Assembly: GCA_034509755.1 (NCBI GenBank)
Contig: CM067552.1
Location: 11,999,001 to 12,063,000, forward strand
DNA: 64,000 nt
From: Anisodus tanguticus
Lineage: Eukaryota > Streptophyta > Magnoliopsida > Solanales > Solanaceae
Direction: 5' to 3'
Shown in pieces: positions 34,591 through 46,141 of this stretch. A program made the translations under genes and the position numbers. Below the pieces are notes generated by a model, which was not told the origin of the DNA, made no database searches, and worked only from the letters and a program-made list of their open reading frames with translations. Each line of letters opens with the position of its first letter. Position 1 is the first letter of the stretch.

Positions 34591-36132
34591 AAAAAAGGGT
34601 CAAAATGCCCTCAAAGTATATGAAATCTACAATATTTTCCCTCCGTTAATAGTTTGACTCAATCATACCCTTATCGAGTTATCATTACTTAATTGGGCCA
34701 AAAAAATTCTTATTTTACATGAAACTTAATTGAGCATAATTAGAGACAAATAAGAGTGTATTAGGATCTACACACATACATTAAAGGTATATCTAATCCA
34801 ATTTAGTTCCTACGTTTGAAAAAACTTGGTTAAACTGTAGTAACTTTTCTGTAGGTGAGAAATTCACTACAACTTAACCAAGTTGCTTCACAAATGCAAC
34901 TTCGCAAGTTATTGCATTATTGCAGTTAGAAACTAAATGGGATTAAATATGCGCTTAATGTAGGGGTGTGCAAAAACCCGTTAAGTCGATAAATCGAACC
35001 GAAAAAAATATTATTGATTTATTGGTATTGGGTTATTGAGTTAATGATTTTTAAACGGTTTTATAATTTCTTTTATTGGACTATCGATTCGGTTTTCAAT
35101 TTTTAAATCTTTATTTATGTAGATCATATTTAATTGATTATTTCATTCCTTCTCTGGTATCGCTCCATTTCTTCCTTGGTTTTATTAACTAAAGTATTCT
35201 CCGACTTGCTAATCTTATACCTTTCGTCTGAATTTAGTCCCTTAACTGATTCTGAAATCCCCGCATACAAAGTCAAATAAGAAATGGGAACAGCGGCTTA
35301 AGCCATTAGGTGTAGGCGCTTTCCAGAGGTGGAATCTTCTAGTTCTTCCTATTTGATCCGAAACCGATCGATCTACGGTTAAACCGATAACCCAATAAGA
35401 TCCTATTAAAATTACTTTTTTGTCCTTAATTATATAAAAGTGGATTTAGTAAAAACCATATTGGGCTATTCCTATTCTTATTCCTATTCAGCTATCTCAA
35501 CCAGTCCATTTCTCTGATCTCTCAAACTAGGGCTGCTTTTGATGAATATATCAAGATTGTATCAGAATATAGATTTTCTTTTACTATGTAATTGTTTTTC
35601 TATAATCTAGTTTCCATTATGCATGAAATAGCTTCCAATGTCATTCATTTGAATAAGTTTGTTTTTACATTGGACTTTCATCCAAATATTGATTAATTAA
35701 TTGGCAACAAAAAAGAATACAGTTTGTTTTGTTCCTCTGAGGTCATAGTTGATGTTAAAAAAATATTTAAAATAGCATGACATTTTCTTATCAGTTAAAT
35801 CGAAAATCGAATCGTTAAGGAAAGCTAACCTATAAATCGAAAACCAATAACAAATAACTTATTGATTTTGTTATAGGTTTAGCATATTTACTAACCGAAT
35901 CGATAATATACAAAATTGAACCGGACCGATCGATAAACACCCCTACCCTTAATGTATGTAGGTCCAAATATGCCCTTATCAATCTTCCCATTATCCTTAG
36001 TTAATTAGTTTAACGTGAAATAAGGGCATTTTGGCCCAATTAAGTAACGCCATGGGCATGATTGGACCAAAATATTAACAGAAGGAAAATACTATGAATT
36101 TTACATACTTTAGGGGCATTTTTTACTCTTTT
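34591..36132. mobile_element. Foldback-type MITE with long inverted ends, split by a hAT-like element
   Basis: The left end AAAAAAGGGTCAAAATGCCC (34591) and the reverse complement of the right end (AAAAGAGTAAAAAATGCCCC, 36132) align over ~110 bp, including TTTTCC.TC.GTTAATA and CTTAATTGGGCC. There is no coding capacity. The hAT-like insert at 34961-35945 lies between the arms. It sits in laccase intron 2, 60 bp from exon 3. Target duplication not resolved. Confidence 0.75.
34961..35945. mobile_element. hAT-like non-autonomous element
   Basis: The ends TAGGGGTGT and ACACCCCTA form inverted repeats, with subterminal CGATAAATCGAACCGAA opposite ATTGAACCGGACCGATCGAT. The flanks GCTTAATG (34953-34960) and CCTTAATG (35947-35954) match in 7 of 8 bases, the hAT target-site size (one base of slack at the right end). 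It is 985 bp with no transposase. Confidence 0.8.
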
Positions 36133-36154
36133 CCGTTCAAAAGATGAAAATAAT

Positions 36155-38695
36155 TTAATGTTAATCTTTCAATTATATCCTTAATGATATAATGTATAGC
36201 CACACAAATATTTATAATTTATTTGAAGCCATAAAATTTAAAAGTAATTTCTTCTAAATGCATCGCATAAATTAGGATAAGAATAGTAACGATCAGCATA
36301 GTCCCGAGATTCACTCGTGATAGGAACAGAGTCTGCAAATAAAAGGGTGTAGCAAGTGAAGTGTGAGTATGGAAAATAACATGTACTCAGCAACAACATT
36401 GACCAACCCTAGTTAAAACGGAGACGAGGGTTGATCTCCCAAATACTACTTCCACACTTAACTAATATTAGTCTGATATAATGATAAAGCCCATAATCAC
36501 AAGTTTCAATCCAGGTATAAGAAGTCTCTATGTCCTCAAATTCGTTCATGTAGTCAAGTAAGCATGATAGTGTGATTCAACAAGCAATTAGACAAGTCAA
36601 CCAAACAAAGAAGTATTAAGATGATGTGATATGCAAATGCTAAGTAAATGCAAGGCATTTTTCTCATCACCGGTACACCATTCAACTACTATGAATCGTG
36701 ATCCATAGAGGACTCGCGAGGTCCATGTATTACTCAGAATCATTTCCCTTCGGTTTCTTAGCCAATATTAGGTTTTCAATCGCATCACTTAGCCAATTTT
36801 AGGGTCACAACCTGTCTCTAGCCAATCGGGCTCATTTTCAATGCATCACTCCATCCGAAAATATTTCCCCTCAGACCCCGCATATGTATCTACCAATATA
36901 ATATGCATGAGATACTATTTGAAGCATCAATATGACATGCGTAATAGTAAAAAGCCAAGCTATGTAATAAATATTCAATTTTTAGTCAAAATAAGCCATA
37001 TTCGACATTTAGCTTCTTTTCCACTTTTAAACGAGTATTTAGGAGTGATGACAACATGTAAACACAGAGACAACATGTAATATTCATAAAATCAACATAT
37101 AACAGGTCTCATGCCCAATCATAATATCAATCTATGCTATCACTAGTACCCAAAGCATGGCATTCAGACTCGACTATACAATTGAAATTGCACAAATACT
37201 CATAACATGGCACCGGTATTCGATACAAGTGCTCGTCACCGCACAAGTATCTGGACCCCTTAGTATCCCCAGTACACCCTCTTAATTAATTCATTAAGCC
37301 AGTCACGACGCTTTAATTAAGGTCAAGAAAGTCTCTACTTGATTGATTTAGTAGTTCGATGGTCACAACGAAGTCTTGCCCTTACGTAGCTCCTACGAAT
37401 GATCCAAATCTATCCAAATATGAATTATACGTTAGCACATGATATTGTAGACACCATATCACTATACGGTAGTTTCGAAACCAAAAAGCCACCCAAATAT
37501 TAGATTTCAAGCCTCGAATGGTAAAATGAGAAATAAGTCCAAAAATTAGTCTACCCATTATCTATGGAGTCTAAATATCAAAAATCAACCAAATCAAACA
37601 TTAATTCTATGATTGATTGAAGAATCTCCATTTTCCATCCTAGTGTTCATGAACCCAATTTCTCAACTCAAATCATGATTTCTAGCATAAAATTCCTTAA
37701 TAATCGATGATATAGACGTAAAAGGATAATTAGAAACTTGCCTACTTGAAGATTCTTGTAAAACCCCTCTGAAATACTCCAATACGGACTTCCAAGCTCC
37801 AAATATGAGAATAGAATGAATGAGATCATTTTTAACATTTTAAATCACTGAAACAATGCCTTCATTGCGATCATGGGATCCACATCGTGATCATGAAGGC
37901 TAAAACCAGACCCGACCCAATTGCTCACCATGACTGGGTCGCTGGCCACAACGATCGTGGAGCTTGGTCATGTGACTCATCGCGATAGCGACCTGCTCCA
38001 CGCACTCACATAGAACAAAACCAATAGGTGCACATATGGTGTGTTCCAAACTTGAAATCGACCCTCTAGATTCATCCGGGACCTTCCGAACACAAACCAG
38101 TCCTAAATATGCAACGAACCTGCTCGCGCACTCGAAACAATCATACAAGATCGTATTGACCCGATGTTGACCGAGGTTAACTCTAAGTTTCTTAAAAGCT
38201 AGATTTCCAACCAAAGGTCCAAAATACCCCCCGAGTACCTCAGGAATTGAACCAATGACTCGACTAAGTCATAAACGATATTTCGGATCTAATATAATCG
38301 ACAAAACTTCAAAAAATACGCATTTACCCTTAATGTTGACTTTAGTTGACTCAAGTTCTTTCTTTAACTGAAGAACTTTCTTACCCGAAACTCACCCAAA
38401 TCACTTGGGACTCGTTCCACCCAACCATCTAAGTTAAAAATCACATTCTGGATCTAATAGAACCATCAAAATTCATTTTCGACCGCATTTACTCAAAAGT
38501 CATCTTAGTCAAACTTTTCAAACTTAGAACTTCAAAATTTCAAAACATCAATTTTCTTCCGTTATTTCCACCCGATTGCCTGGGGAATCGCGCCACCCAT
38601 CCCCGCAAGTCAACTACACCAAAATGAAGCTAGGGAAAGGGTTATTTAAGAATAGACAAAATATCCAAAATGACCTAACAGGTCGTTACAGAATG
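36155..38695 (-). repeat. Truncated Ty3/gypsy LTR (block I)
   Basis: Similar in layout to the gypsy LTR at 12895-15763 and ending ACCTAACAGGTCGTTACAG. The starting part is lost. The 104-codon minus frame at 37900-38214 has no domain. Its left edge (TTAATGTTAATCTTTCAATT, 36155) is also the left edge of block II at 58485. Confidence 0.75.
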
Positions 38696-39589
38696 GCTTC
38701 ACCTGTGAAGCAATAATCCATTGTTTTGCATAGTTTCATCGCTTTAAGCGTCAAAGTAATTTTTTAACATGTTGGATGATTGAATGCTCCTTTAAAAGAA
38801 ATACTATGTTAATATTTGCATAATATATAGATGTTCTTATAAACATATGACTTTTGTGGAATTAAATCCATACTAAATTTGGATATATTTCTAAATTCAA
38901 GAAATATTGATCCCAAATCAAGATTAAATTATTTAAGTCTAAGACATGAATTTAAAGTAAAGTCCAATTTCATCAGGCTAGTTAATTGAATTGGTCTTCA
39001 TATCATGGGTATGCTCCATTAGCCGAAGGTGCATGCGATGTATCAAATGATGTGGCACAAAAAATCAAGTCAAGAATCAATAAAATTATGACACGTGCAT
39101 ACGTGATGTAATATGCCAAGTGAATATAAGAACCTATCAAATGTTGCCAAGTGTTCAAATGACATAGTTGGACCAATTACATACATACTTATCACATAAC
39201 TTTTGTGATAGGTTTGAACATGTAGGTAGACCAATCAAATTGAAGGAAAAAGAGTATGTATTCATCACAAACTCCCCTCTCTACAACTATAAATAGGGGT
39301 CTTCATATGGTCAAAAGAGAAAGAAAAATACATAAATAAGCTCTCCTCTCTGGAGGTCATCCAAAAGTCTCCATCTCCAGCGGTGATCCACAAGCCTTCC
39401 ATGTATTCCATGTTTGTGATCAAAACTTGGCTCCGCATTCGTGATGAAATTTCAACAACAGGTTAGTCCATAAATTCAAGAACAAGTAAAGTTCTTGAGT
39501 TGACGGTCGTGAGGAGAAGAATTAAAGGATTACATCATTTGATTTAAAGTTTTATAAAGATTTTAACCCCCACAAGTTATTAAAAATAT
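38696..39589 (+). other. TATA-bearing noncoding segment (block I)
   Basis: No gene. It contains a strong plus-strand TATA box, TATAAATAG, at 39288-39296 after a CTCCCCTCTCTACAAC stretch, followed by a 5'-UTR-like leader with TCTCCTCTCTGGAGG. It could be the U3/R part of an unrecognised LTR or a captured promoter. Repeated in block II with TATA at 61605-61612. Confidence 0.5.
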
Positions 39590-40366
39590 TTTTACTTATC
39601 GCTATTTTTTTGTCGTGATTATTATGAATTATTACTAACTTACCATATTTATCTGAGTTCATACTTGCAATATTGGAGCTAATGAAAAACCTTCCTTTAT
39701 TGTGATTTGCAGTACATTCTAACAACTATTAAGACATTTCATTATGGTTACTATTATAACCACTTGATAAATTTTAATAGGCAATCCAATGCCATTTTTT
39801 TATAACCATCTATTATCCGAAACCTATTGACCTGACTAATTCAGATTTACGCCGCATTAGGCCATTTAAGGGGGAAGTGCTCTTTACTAATGATTTCTCT
39901 ATTTTCGATGCGCGAACCCGAAATCTCTAGTTAAGTGTGAAGGAATCTCATCCATTCAGGACTGGCGCGTAGTAGTTGCTATTGTATGGATAATGAAGTT
40001 GAAGTGGAGTGTTAGTGTGATGCTTGAGGTTTGGAGTAATGATTTTTTATTTTGTTATTTGTTCAGCTATTAATGATAAGGAAACCAAAGAAGATTGATC
40101 AAAATCACGTTCTTATTCTATCTGTTTATTTCTATTAATTATGACTTTATGATATATGAAATGTCAATAGTTTCTTGCAACACTTTGGTTATTAAGGCAT
40201 TCTCTTTAGTCTAGTAACTAGAATCAATTGCTTTACCTATAATATGAGATAGATTTTTCACATTATCTTGATAATCCAAGCATGTTTTGTGTATGAAACC
40301 ATTACTTTGGTTGTTGAGTTTGCGTATCAAAATCTTCTAATTTTGTATTTTGTATGTTCATGTCTT

Positions 40367-40708
40367 TTAGCTATCAAATTCAGCAAATTTCAATTGTTCC
40401 TCCAGAGTGGAATGCAAGAGTATGTTTACATTTTCACATACATTTGCAAGTCGTATATTATTTAGTTGAAAATATTTGACAAGGTTTTGTTCTTTAAAGG
40501 ATGACAGACATGGTATAAACTTGGGGAGACCTACACGAATGAAATCAAATCTTTGTTTGCCTCCTTGGCCAAAACATCTGATGCGGGTATGTTTGTACCT
40601 TGGCTTAAAATATTCCGCATGTAGTTTATAAAATCTTTTGTCTTTGGCATTGATAACGTTGAAAGTGTGAAAAGTTTTAAAATTTTTACCCCTAAGTACA
40701 TTCAACAT
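40367..40708 (-). pseudogene. Unrecognised 113-codon frame in left arm, copy 1
   Basis: Encodes MLNVLRGKNFKTFHTFNVIN, then KRFYKLHAEYFKPRYKHTRI and GKQRFDFIRVGLPKF. A nearly identical frame lies at 62714-63055, and a diverged inverted copy at 43300-43607 (KPRYNNPASEGSCKGGKQRF). I recognise no domain. Preservation in block II may mean it was an exon of the same captured gene as the CW finger, or may only reflect recent duplication. Confidence 0.4.
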
Positions 40709-41701
40709 GCATTAAGATAATCTATAAAAACAATTAGCACTAATAATCCATTAAAAAGATAAATTGCATTCATCGAAGAGCACATGCTCACTTTTAATTC
40801 GTGGCATTTGTGAATCCCTTTTCTTTTGGATTAATATATGTCTATCATACACCTCAAACTCCTATTTCTAGATAGGCTTCATTGACAAGCTTAAAGGGAA
40901 TAACTTATATAATCTGTATGTGGTAATTAATTTGTAACTGCTTGCTTAATAGTGTCTTTCAGTTTAATTTTGAAGATTAGATTCATTATCAATTAGAAAT
41001 TGATATAGGAAAAGGACACTAGGTAAACTAACGTGGAAGGAGTATGAAATAAGCACCCAAATTTCAAACTTAGATTCAACAAACTAATAAGTGTTTTGAG
41101 TTCTTTGAACTCGCATCTTCTCTTTAGAAGAATCACCATGAGAAGTTCTCGCAATAATCATATAGGCAACACTTCAAATGTCTTTTAAAGATAGATTTTA
41201 CAATGTTCCCAACTAGCTTCTGATTGAGGCTTACTTGTTTTAGTTGCAGAATAGTAAGAAGGTTGTAGAGCTGATACCAAAAATATGCATTACCTGCATA
41301 CACTTGCATAGAAAAGGCAAAACTAGATCATCGAGAATAGGTCTCGTCCAGATGGTTTAACAATGGATTGCATAAGTTTAAGATCGATTTCCTTTTAATT
41401 TTATTTTAAACCACTTGGTAGTGAATAATATGATGGTGCGTGTGGCTTGCTTGCCAACAATCTTTTATTATTTGCTACTTATAATTATACGGGTAAGATT
41501 GAAATTTTTCTTTTTATAATTGAATTGATGAACTATGTCTTTGACTTTAATTATAATGGATATAATTACTAAAATTGATGAACTACGTACTTTGTATTTA
41601 TAAGAGTGTAATTCTTCTTTGCTCTTGCATCTTAAAGTGCACATTTGATGTGATTGTGAGAAAACTAGCATTTAACAATTGTTTGACAAAAAGTTCCACC
41701 A

Positions 41702-41890
41702 TCATTTGAAGACAAAGGAAATATTTAGATCATCACATGATTTATCAGAAAGCCACTCACGTGTTTTTTCACAATAAAAGGGTTGTTCCAATATGTGTTC
41801 CCTTATTTCTTCATACTTCTCCTTTGTAGGTATGTATCGCCATTTAAAACATCTATCACACTGCACATCGAATGCCCCTACAAATGGCAA
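41702..41890 (-). pseudogene. CW-type zinc finger exon, left arm copy 1
   Basis: Encodes PFVGAFDVQCDRCFKWRYIP, then EKYEEIREHILEQPFYCE and REWLSDKSCDD. The C..C..KWR..(P)...F.C...W...SC spacing is that of the CW domain (zf-CW). In plants this domain occurs in several methyl-CpG-binding-domain proteins and other histone H3K4-reading proteins. The usual leading Trp is absent. Only this exon is recognisable; it ends SFVFK stop, probably beyond the old splice site. A captured fragment, not a gene. Confidence 0.8.
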
Positions 41891-42023
41891 AGCCTTAGAT
41901 GTATAATTTTGTAAGGAGTTTCTTCAAGCACGGAGAGGTTTAACGTCATTAGCTGTGACAACATGATCATAAAGCACTAAATCAAAATGAGCTTATTCGA
42001 GCATTGAGAGGTTTCCTTTTGAG

Positions 42024-42302
42024 TTGGTATTTTATGATAATGTTGTCGCTGCTATTGAAGTTCAACCTCTCCGTGCTAAAAGAAACTCCTTACCAAATTA
42101 TACATCTAGGGTTTTGCCATTTGTAGGGGCATTCATTGTGCAGTGTGATAGATGTTTCAAATGGCGGTACATACCTACAAAGGAGAAGCATGAAGAAATA
42201 AGAGAACACATATTGGAACAACTCTTCTATTGTGAAACAACTCATGAGTGGCGTTCCGATAAATCATGTGATAATCTAAACATTTCTTTTGTCTTCAAAT
42301 GA
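42024..42302 (+). pseudogene. CW-type zinc finger exon, right arm copy 1
   Basis: The longest CW frame of this copy, 92 codons: VFYDNVVAAIEVQPLRAKRN, then LPFVGAFIVQCDRCFKWRYI, and LEQLFYCETTHEWRSDKSCD. All four Cys are present. It is the inverted partner of 41702-41890. The N-terminal ~30 residues have no recognised domain. Confidence 0.8.
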
Positions 42303-43530
42303 TGGTAGAACTTTTTGTCAAACAATTGTTAAATGCTAGTTTTCTCACAATCACATTAAATGTGCACTCTAAGATGCAAGAGCAAAGACGAATTACACTT
42401 TTATAAATACAAACTACGTAGTTCATCAATTTCAGTAATTATATCCCGTATAATTAAAGTCAAAGGCATAGTTCATCAATTCAATTATAAATAGGAAAAT
42501 TTCAATCTTACCCGTATAATTATAAGCAGCAAAGAATAAAAGATTGTTGGCAAGCAAGACGCATGAACCATCATATTATTCACTACAAAGTGATTTAAAA
42601 TAAAATTAAAAGGAAATCGATCTTAAACTTACGTAGTTCATTCTTAAACCATCTGGAAGAGACCTATTCTCGATGATCTAGTTTTTCCTTTTCTGTGCAA
42701 GTGTATGCAGGTAATGCATATTTTTGGTATTAGGTCTACAACCTTCTTACTCTTCTCATTCTGCAACTAAAACAAGTAAGCCTCAATCAGAAACTAGTTG
42801 GGAACATTGTAAAATCTATCTTTAAACGGCATTTGAAGTGTTTCCTATATGATCATTGCGAGAACTTCTCACGGTGATTCTTTTAAAGAGAAGATGCGAG
42901 TTCAAAGCACTCAAAACACTTATTAGTTTGTTGAATCTAAGTTTGAAATTTGGGTGCTTATTTTATATTCCATTCACGTTAGTTTACCTAGTGTCTTTTT
43001 CCTCTCTCAATTTCTAATTGATAATGAATCTAATCTTCGAAATTAAACTGGAAGACACTATTCCGCAAGCAGTTGCAAATTAATTGCCACATAGAGTATA
43101 TAAGTTATTCTCTTTAAGCTTGTCAATGAAGCCTATCTAGAAATAGGAGTTTGGGGTGTATGGTAGACATATATTAATCCAAAAGAAGAGGAATTTACAA
43201 CTGTCGCGAATTAAGTGTGAGAATGTGCTCTTCGATGAATGCAATTTATCTTTTTAATGAAGTATTAATGCTAAAAATCTTTTGCAAATTATCTTAATAC
43301 ACGTTGAGTAGATTAGGGTTAAAATTTTACTGTTCACACATCCAACGGTATCAATGCTAAAGATAAAAAAAATTATAAACTACATGCAAAATATTTGAAG
43401 CCAAGGTACAACAATCCCGCATCAGAAGGTTCTTGCAAAGGAGGCAAACAAAGATTTGATTCCATTCTATTTAAGGAAATGAATCAGATGGCGGAGTTCG
43501 AATATGTTGCATTGGACACTAACAATTTCT

Positions 43531-44100
43531 TAGAACCTTTTACCCCTACTTCTTATTCTTGGTTGTGCATTCTGCCAAATTTTAATTTAATATTGCTGAT
43601 ATTGTAGTTGTAATATTTAGTTAAATTGAATATTCAGGAGAAAATTTTCAGAAGCAAAAGGGAAGCCAAATGAGAATCTTTCCTTAGTATTAAAAAGAAG
43701 AACGTTTCCTCTGTATTTTATCTTTAAATTTTATTCAAACTTTAGAAGATGGGAAGATTCATTTGCATGGGTAGATATTTGCATATGACATCCCCATCAA
43801 CTAACAATTTGTTGTTTGGTTTAGCGATTTATATCAGATCATTTGCCTCTCGTATTCTTCTTGGTTGTGCTTTGAACTTGAAGGGTGTCAAATGCTATGA
43901 TAAATAAAAATAAGAGATGGAATAAATCGAATGTCAATTCTGTTTCAGAATGTCATCAATTATGTCGTCCGACGCCAATAATAACACTTAGTAAAACAGT
44001 AACTTTAAAGAGTAAATGTAGCGGAATTTAAAGAACACAACTGTTTAAAATTTTCATAAGTTATATGATATATATAACTTATGATGGTCAATGACCAGAT
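43531..44100. other. Noncoding link between palindrome and Sirevirus-like LTR
   Basis: No gene. It ends in a TA-rich stretch (TATATATATATA near 44107). The exact inner end of the LTR that follows cannot be placed. Confidence 0.4.
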
Positions 44101-45328
44101 GTATTGTATATATATATATATTATGTACAAAAATACAAATTCTTTTCTTTATAGATTTACAATATAAAATGGAAAGGAATTAAAAGTTGAAGTCGCAGAT
44201 GACTTCTGCATGAAAAATCTAACTAATTAGACATAGACAACCTCTCATTACAATCGCTCCATACAAAACTAATCTAGAATCTAAACATCAATTGTAATGT
44301 TGGACAGAATGTTGTCGACACACTCAGGCAACACTTGTGATCCAGATTTCTGAAATGAAATCCCGAGAGCTCTCTTGGTATTTTTGCAATCTGATTCTGG
44401 ATGATCGATTCACTGTTGTGGCCTCTATATTTATAGTAGAGAGTTCCCTTGAAAGACTCATCGATCGGTTGTTATAGTTGAGGAAAAGATGGGCAGCTTG
44501 TGGTAGATGATTAAGGAGTGAAAATCTCAACAACTTTGACTTGTTCCTTACTCGACTTCTTCCCCAAGCTTTGACTCTTTCTCCCACATTTTACACAGCT
44601 CCAATTCACCACGCCTAAGTCATTTTTACCTCACAGTAAAATATTACTGCTTAGCGTGAAGTAAGGCAAAACTATTTTTCGAAAATGTTGATCAAAATGT
44701 TATGACATTTGTCCCAACATTTTTATGCATTCAAATCAGTACTTCAGAAGATATGTTGGGACAAATGTGACAACACCAAACTCAACATTAACAATCTCCC
44801 CCTATTTGCCTTTCTTCACAAAACACATTACAAAATATACAAATGACTTAGTGCATTGTCATAGATGTTGTCCAAACACATTACACAGTAATTCTGAAAT
44901 TTGCTGCTTGATTTGTGCTATTTGACCCACTAGCCATTCTGTTGACAGAGTTGACTGTCTTGAACCAGTGTTGCCCTGAATGTTGGTGACATTCCTGGCA
45001 GCAGTCTCACATTCTGCTTCCATCTTCCAAGGCAAGTCAATAACTCTTTCTTTGCTTTTTAAAATTGTCTTGTTTACTGAGTACAGTTCAAGGGCCTTTC
45101 CTATAATGTCCTCTTTCTTAGGTTCAAAGCCTTGGGTAGTCAAGATTTGGTATATTAGAGAAGGAAATGGAAAGATTAAAGTTGATTCCTCTTCATCCAA
45201 GTAGGCAACTTGATAAAAGATCATTTTTCCAAAATCAACTTTTAAACCTTTTCCAATTTTAAACAATAGGAAAGCTTGTTCAAATGTCACAATTGACTCA
45301 TTCAAAGAAGGAAGCCAATTGTCGATAG
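44101..45328 (-). mobile_element. Sirevirus-like 3' end: envelope-like ORF fragment, polypurine tract and LTR (copy 1)
   Basis: Minus strand. The envelope-like fragment at 44859-45325 (FEQAFLLFKIGKGLKVDFGK, then STLIFPFPSLIYQILTTQGF) is followed by the tract AAATAGGGGGAGAT (44794-44807) and an LTR that starts TGTTAATGTTGAG at 44793 and runs to lower coordinates. A TATA box, CTATAAATA, lies at 44428-44436. Frames such as 44324-44587 are inside the LTR leader. Envelope-like ORFs before the PPT are known in Sirevirus (SIRE/Maximus) copia and in Athila gypsy; the AATCTCCCCCTATTTG wording favours Sirevirus. Confidence 0.7.
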
Positions 45329-46141
45329 CTATTTTTACTTATCATTACTTTTTTGTCGTGACTATTATTTTTCAGGAACGAAATTTAGTCATAACAGTTA
45401 TTACTAACTTACCATATTTATCTGAGTTCATACATGCAATATTGGAGCTAATGAAAAACCTTCCTTTATTGTGATTTGCAGTCATTCTAACAACTATTAA
45501 GACATTTCATTATGGTTACTATTATAACCACTTGATAAATTTTAATAGGCAATCCAATGCCTTTTTTTTATAACCATCTATTATCCGAAACCTATTGACC
45601 TGACTAATTCAGATTTACGCCGCATTAGGCCATTTAAGGGGGAAGTACTCTTTACTAATGATTTCTCTATTTTCGATGCGCGAACCCGAAATCTCTAGTT
45701 AAGTGTGAAGGAATCTCATTCATTTAGGACTGGCGCATAGAAGTTGCTATTGTATGGATAATGAAGTTGAAGTGGAGTGTTAGTGTGATGCTTGAGGTTT
45801 GGAGTAATGATTTTTTATTTTGTTATTTGTTCAACTATTAATGATAAGGAAACCAAAGAAGATTGATCAAAATCACATTCTTATTCTATCTGTTTATTTC
45901 TATTAATTATGACTTTATGATATATGAAATGTCAAGAGTTTCTTGCAACACTTTGGTTATTAAGGCATTCTCTTTAGTCTAGTAACTAGAATCAATTGCT
46001 TTACCTATAATATGAGATAGATTTTTCACATTATCTTGATAATCCAAGCATCTTTTGTATATGAAACCATTACTTTGGTTGTTGAGTTTGCGTATCAAAA
46101 TCTTCTAATTTTGTATTTTGTATGTTCATGTCTTTTAGCTA

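Larger units (their letters stand above)
40370..43530. repeat. 3.1-kb near-perfect palindrome with CW-finger exon, copy 1
   Basis: The left arm (40370-41991) and right arm (about 42012-43530) are inverted copies separated by ~20 bp around 41992-42011. By eye the identity is above 90% near the centre. Matching landmarks: GACAAAAAGTTCCACCATCA (41687) opposite TGATGGTAGAACTTTTTGTC (42300), and CCTATTTCTAGATAGGCTTC (40861) opposite GAAGCCTATCTAGAAATAGG near 43128. Both arms carry the CW-finger exon. Transcription through both arms would give a long hairpin RNA. Confidence 0.93.
39590..45328. repeat. Tandem duplication unit, copy 1
   Basis: It begins ATTTTTACTTATCGCTATTT and ends within the envelope-like fragment. 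It is repeated at 45329-51100 with an offset of 5769 bp (left part) to 5780 bp (right part). Identity is high but not perfect, with scattered substitutions and a ~24-bp indel near 39613/45372. So the copies are real and diverged, not an assembly echo. It contains the CW-finger palindrome and a Sirevirus-like 3' end. Confidence 0.92.

Noticed and set aside
37900..38214. 104-codon minus frame, repeated at 60213-60527, as a conserved gene
   Set aside because: It lies inside truncated gypsy LTR sequence. Its preservation in both blocks follows from the recent duplication.
40370..43530. Palindrome as a Pack-MULE with captured gene between terminal inverted repeats
   Set aside because: The CW exon lies inside both arms rather than between them, and no MULE-type 9-bp target duplication or terminal motif was found at the arm ends.
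44324..44587. 87-codon minus frame, repeated at 50104-50367, as a gene
   Set aside because: It sits in the Sirevirus-like LTR leader, spans the TATA region and has no domain.
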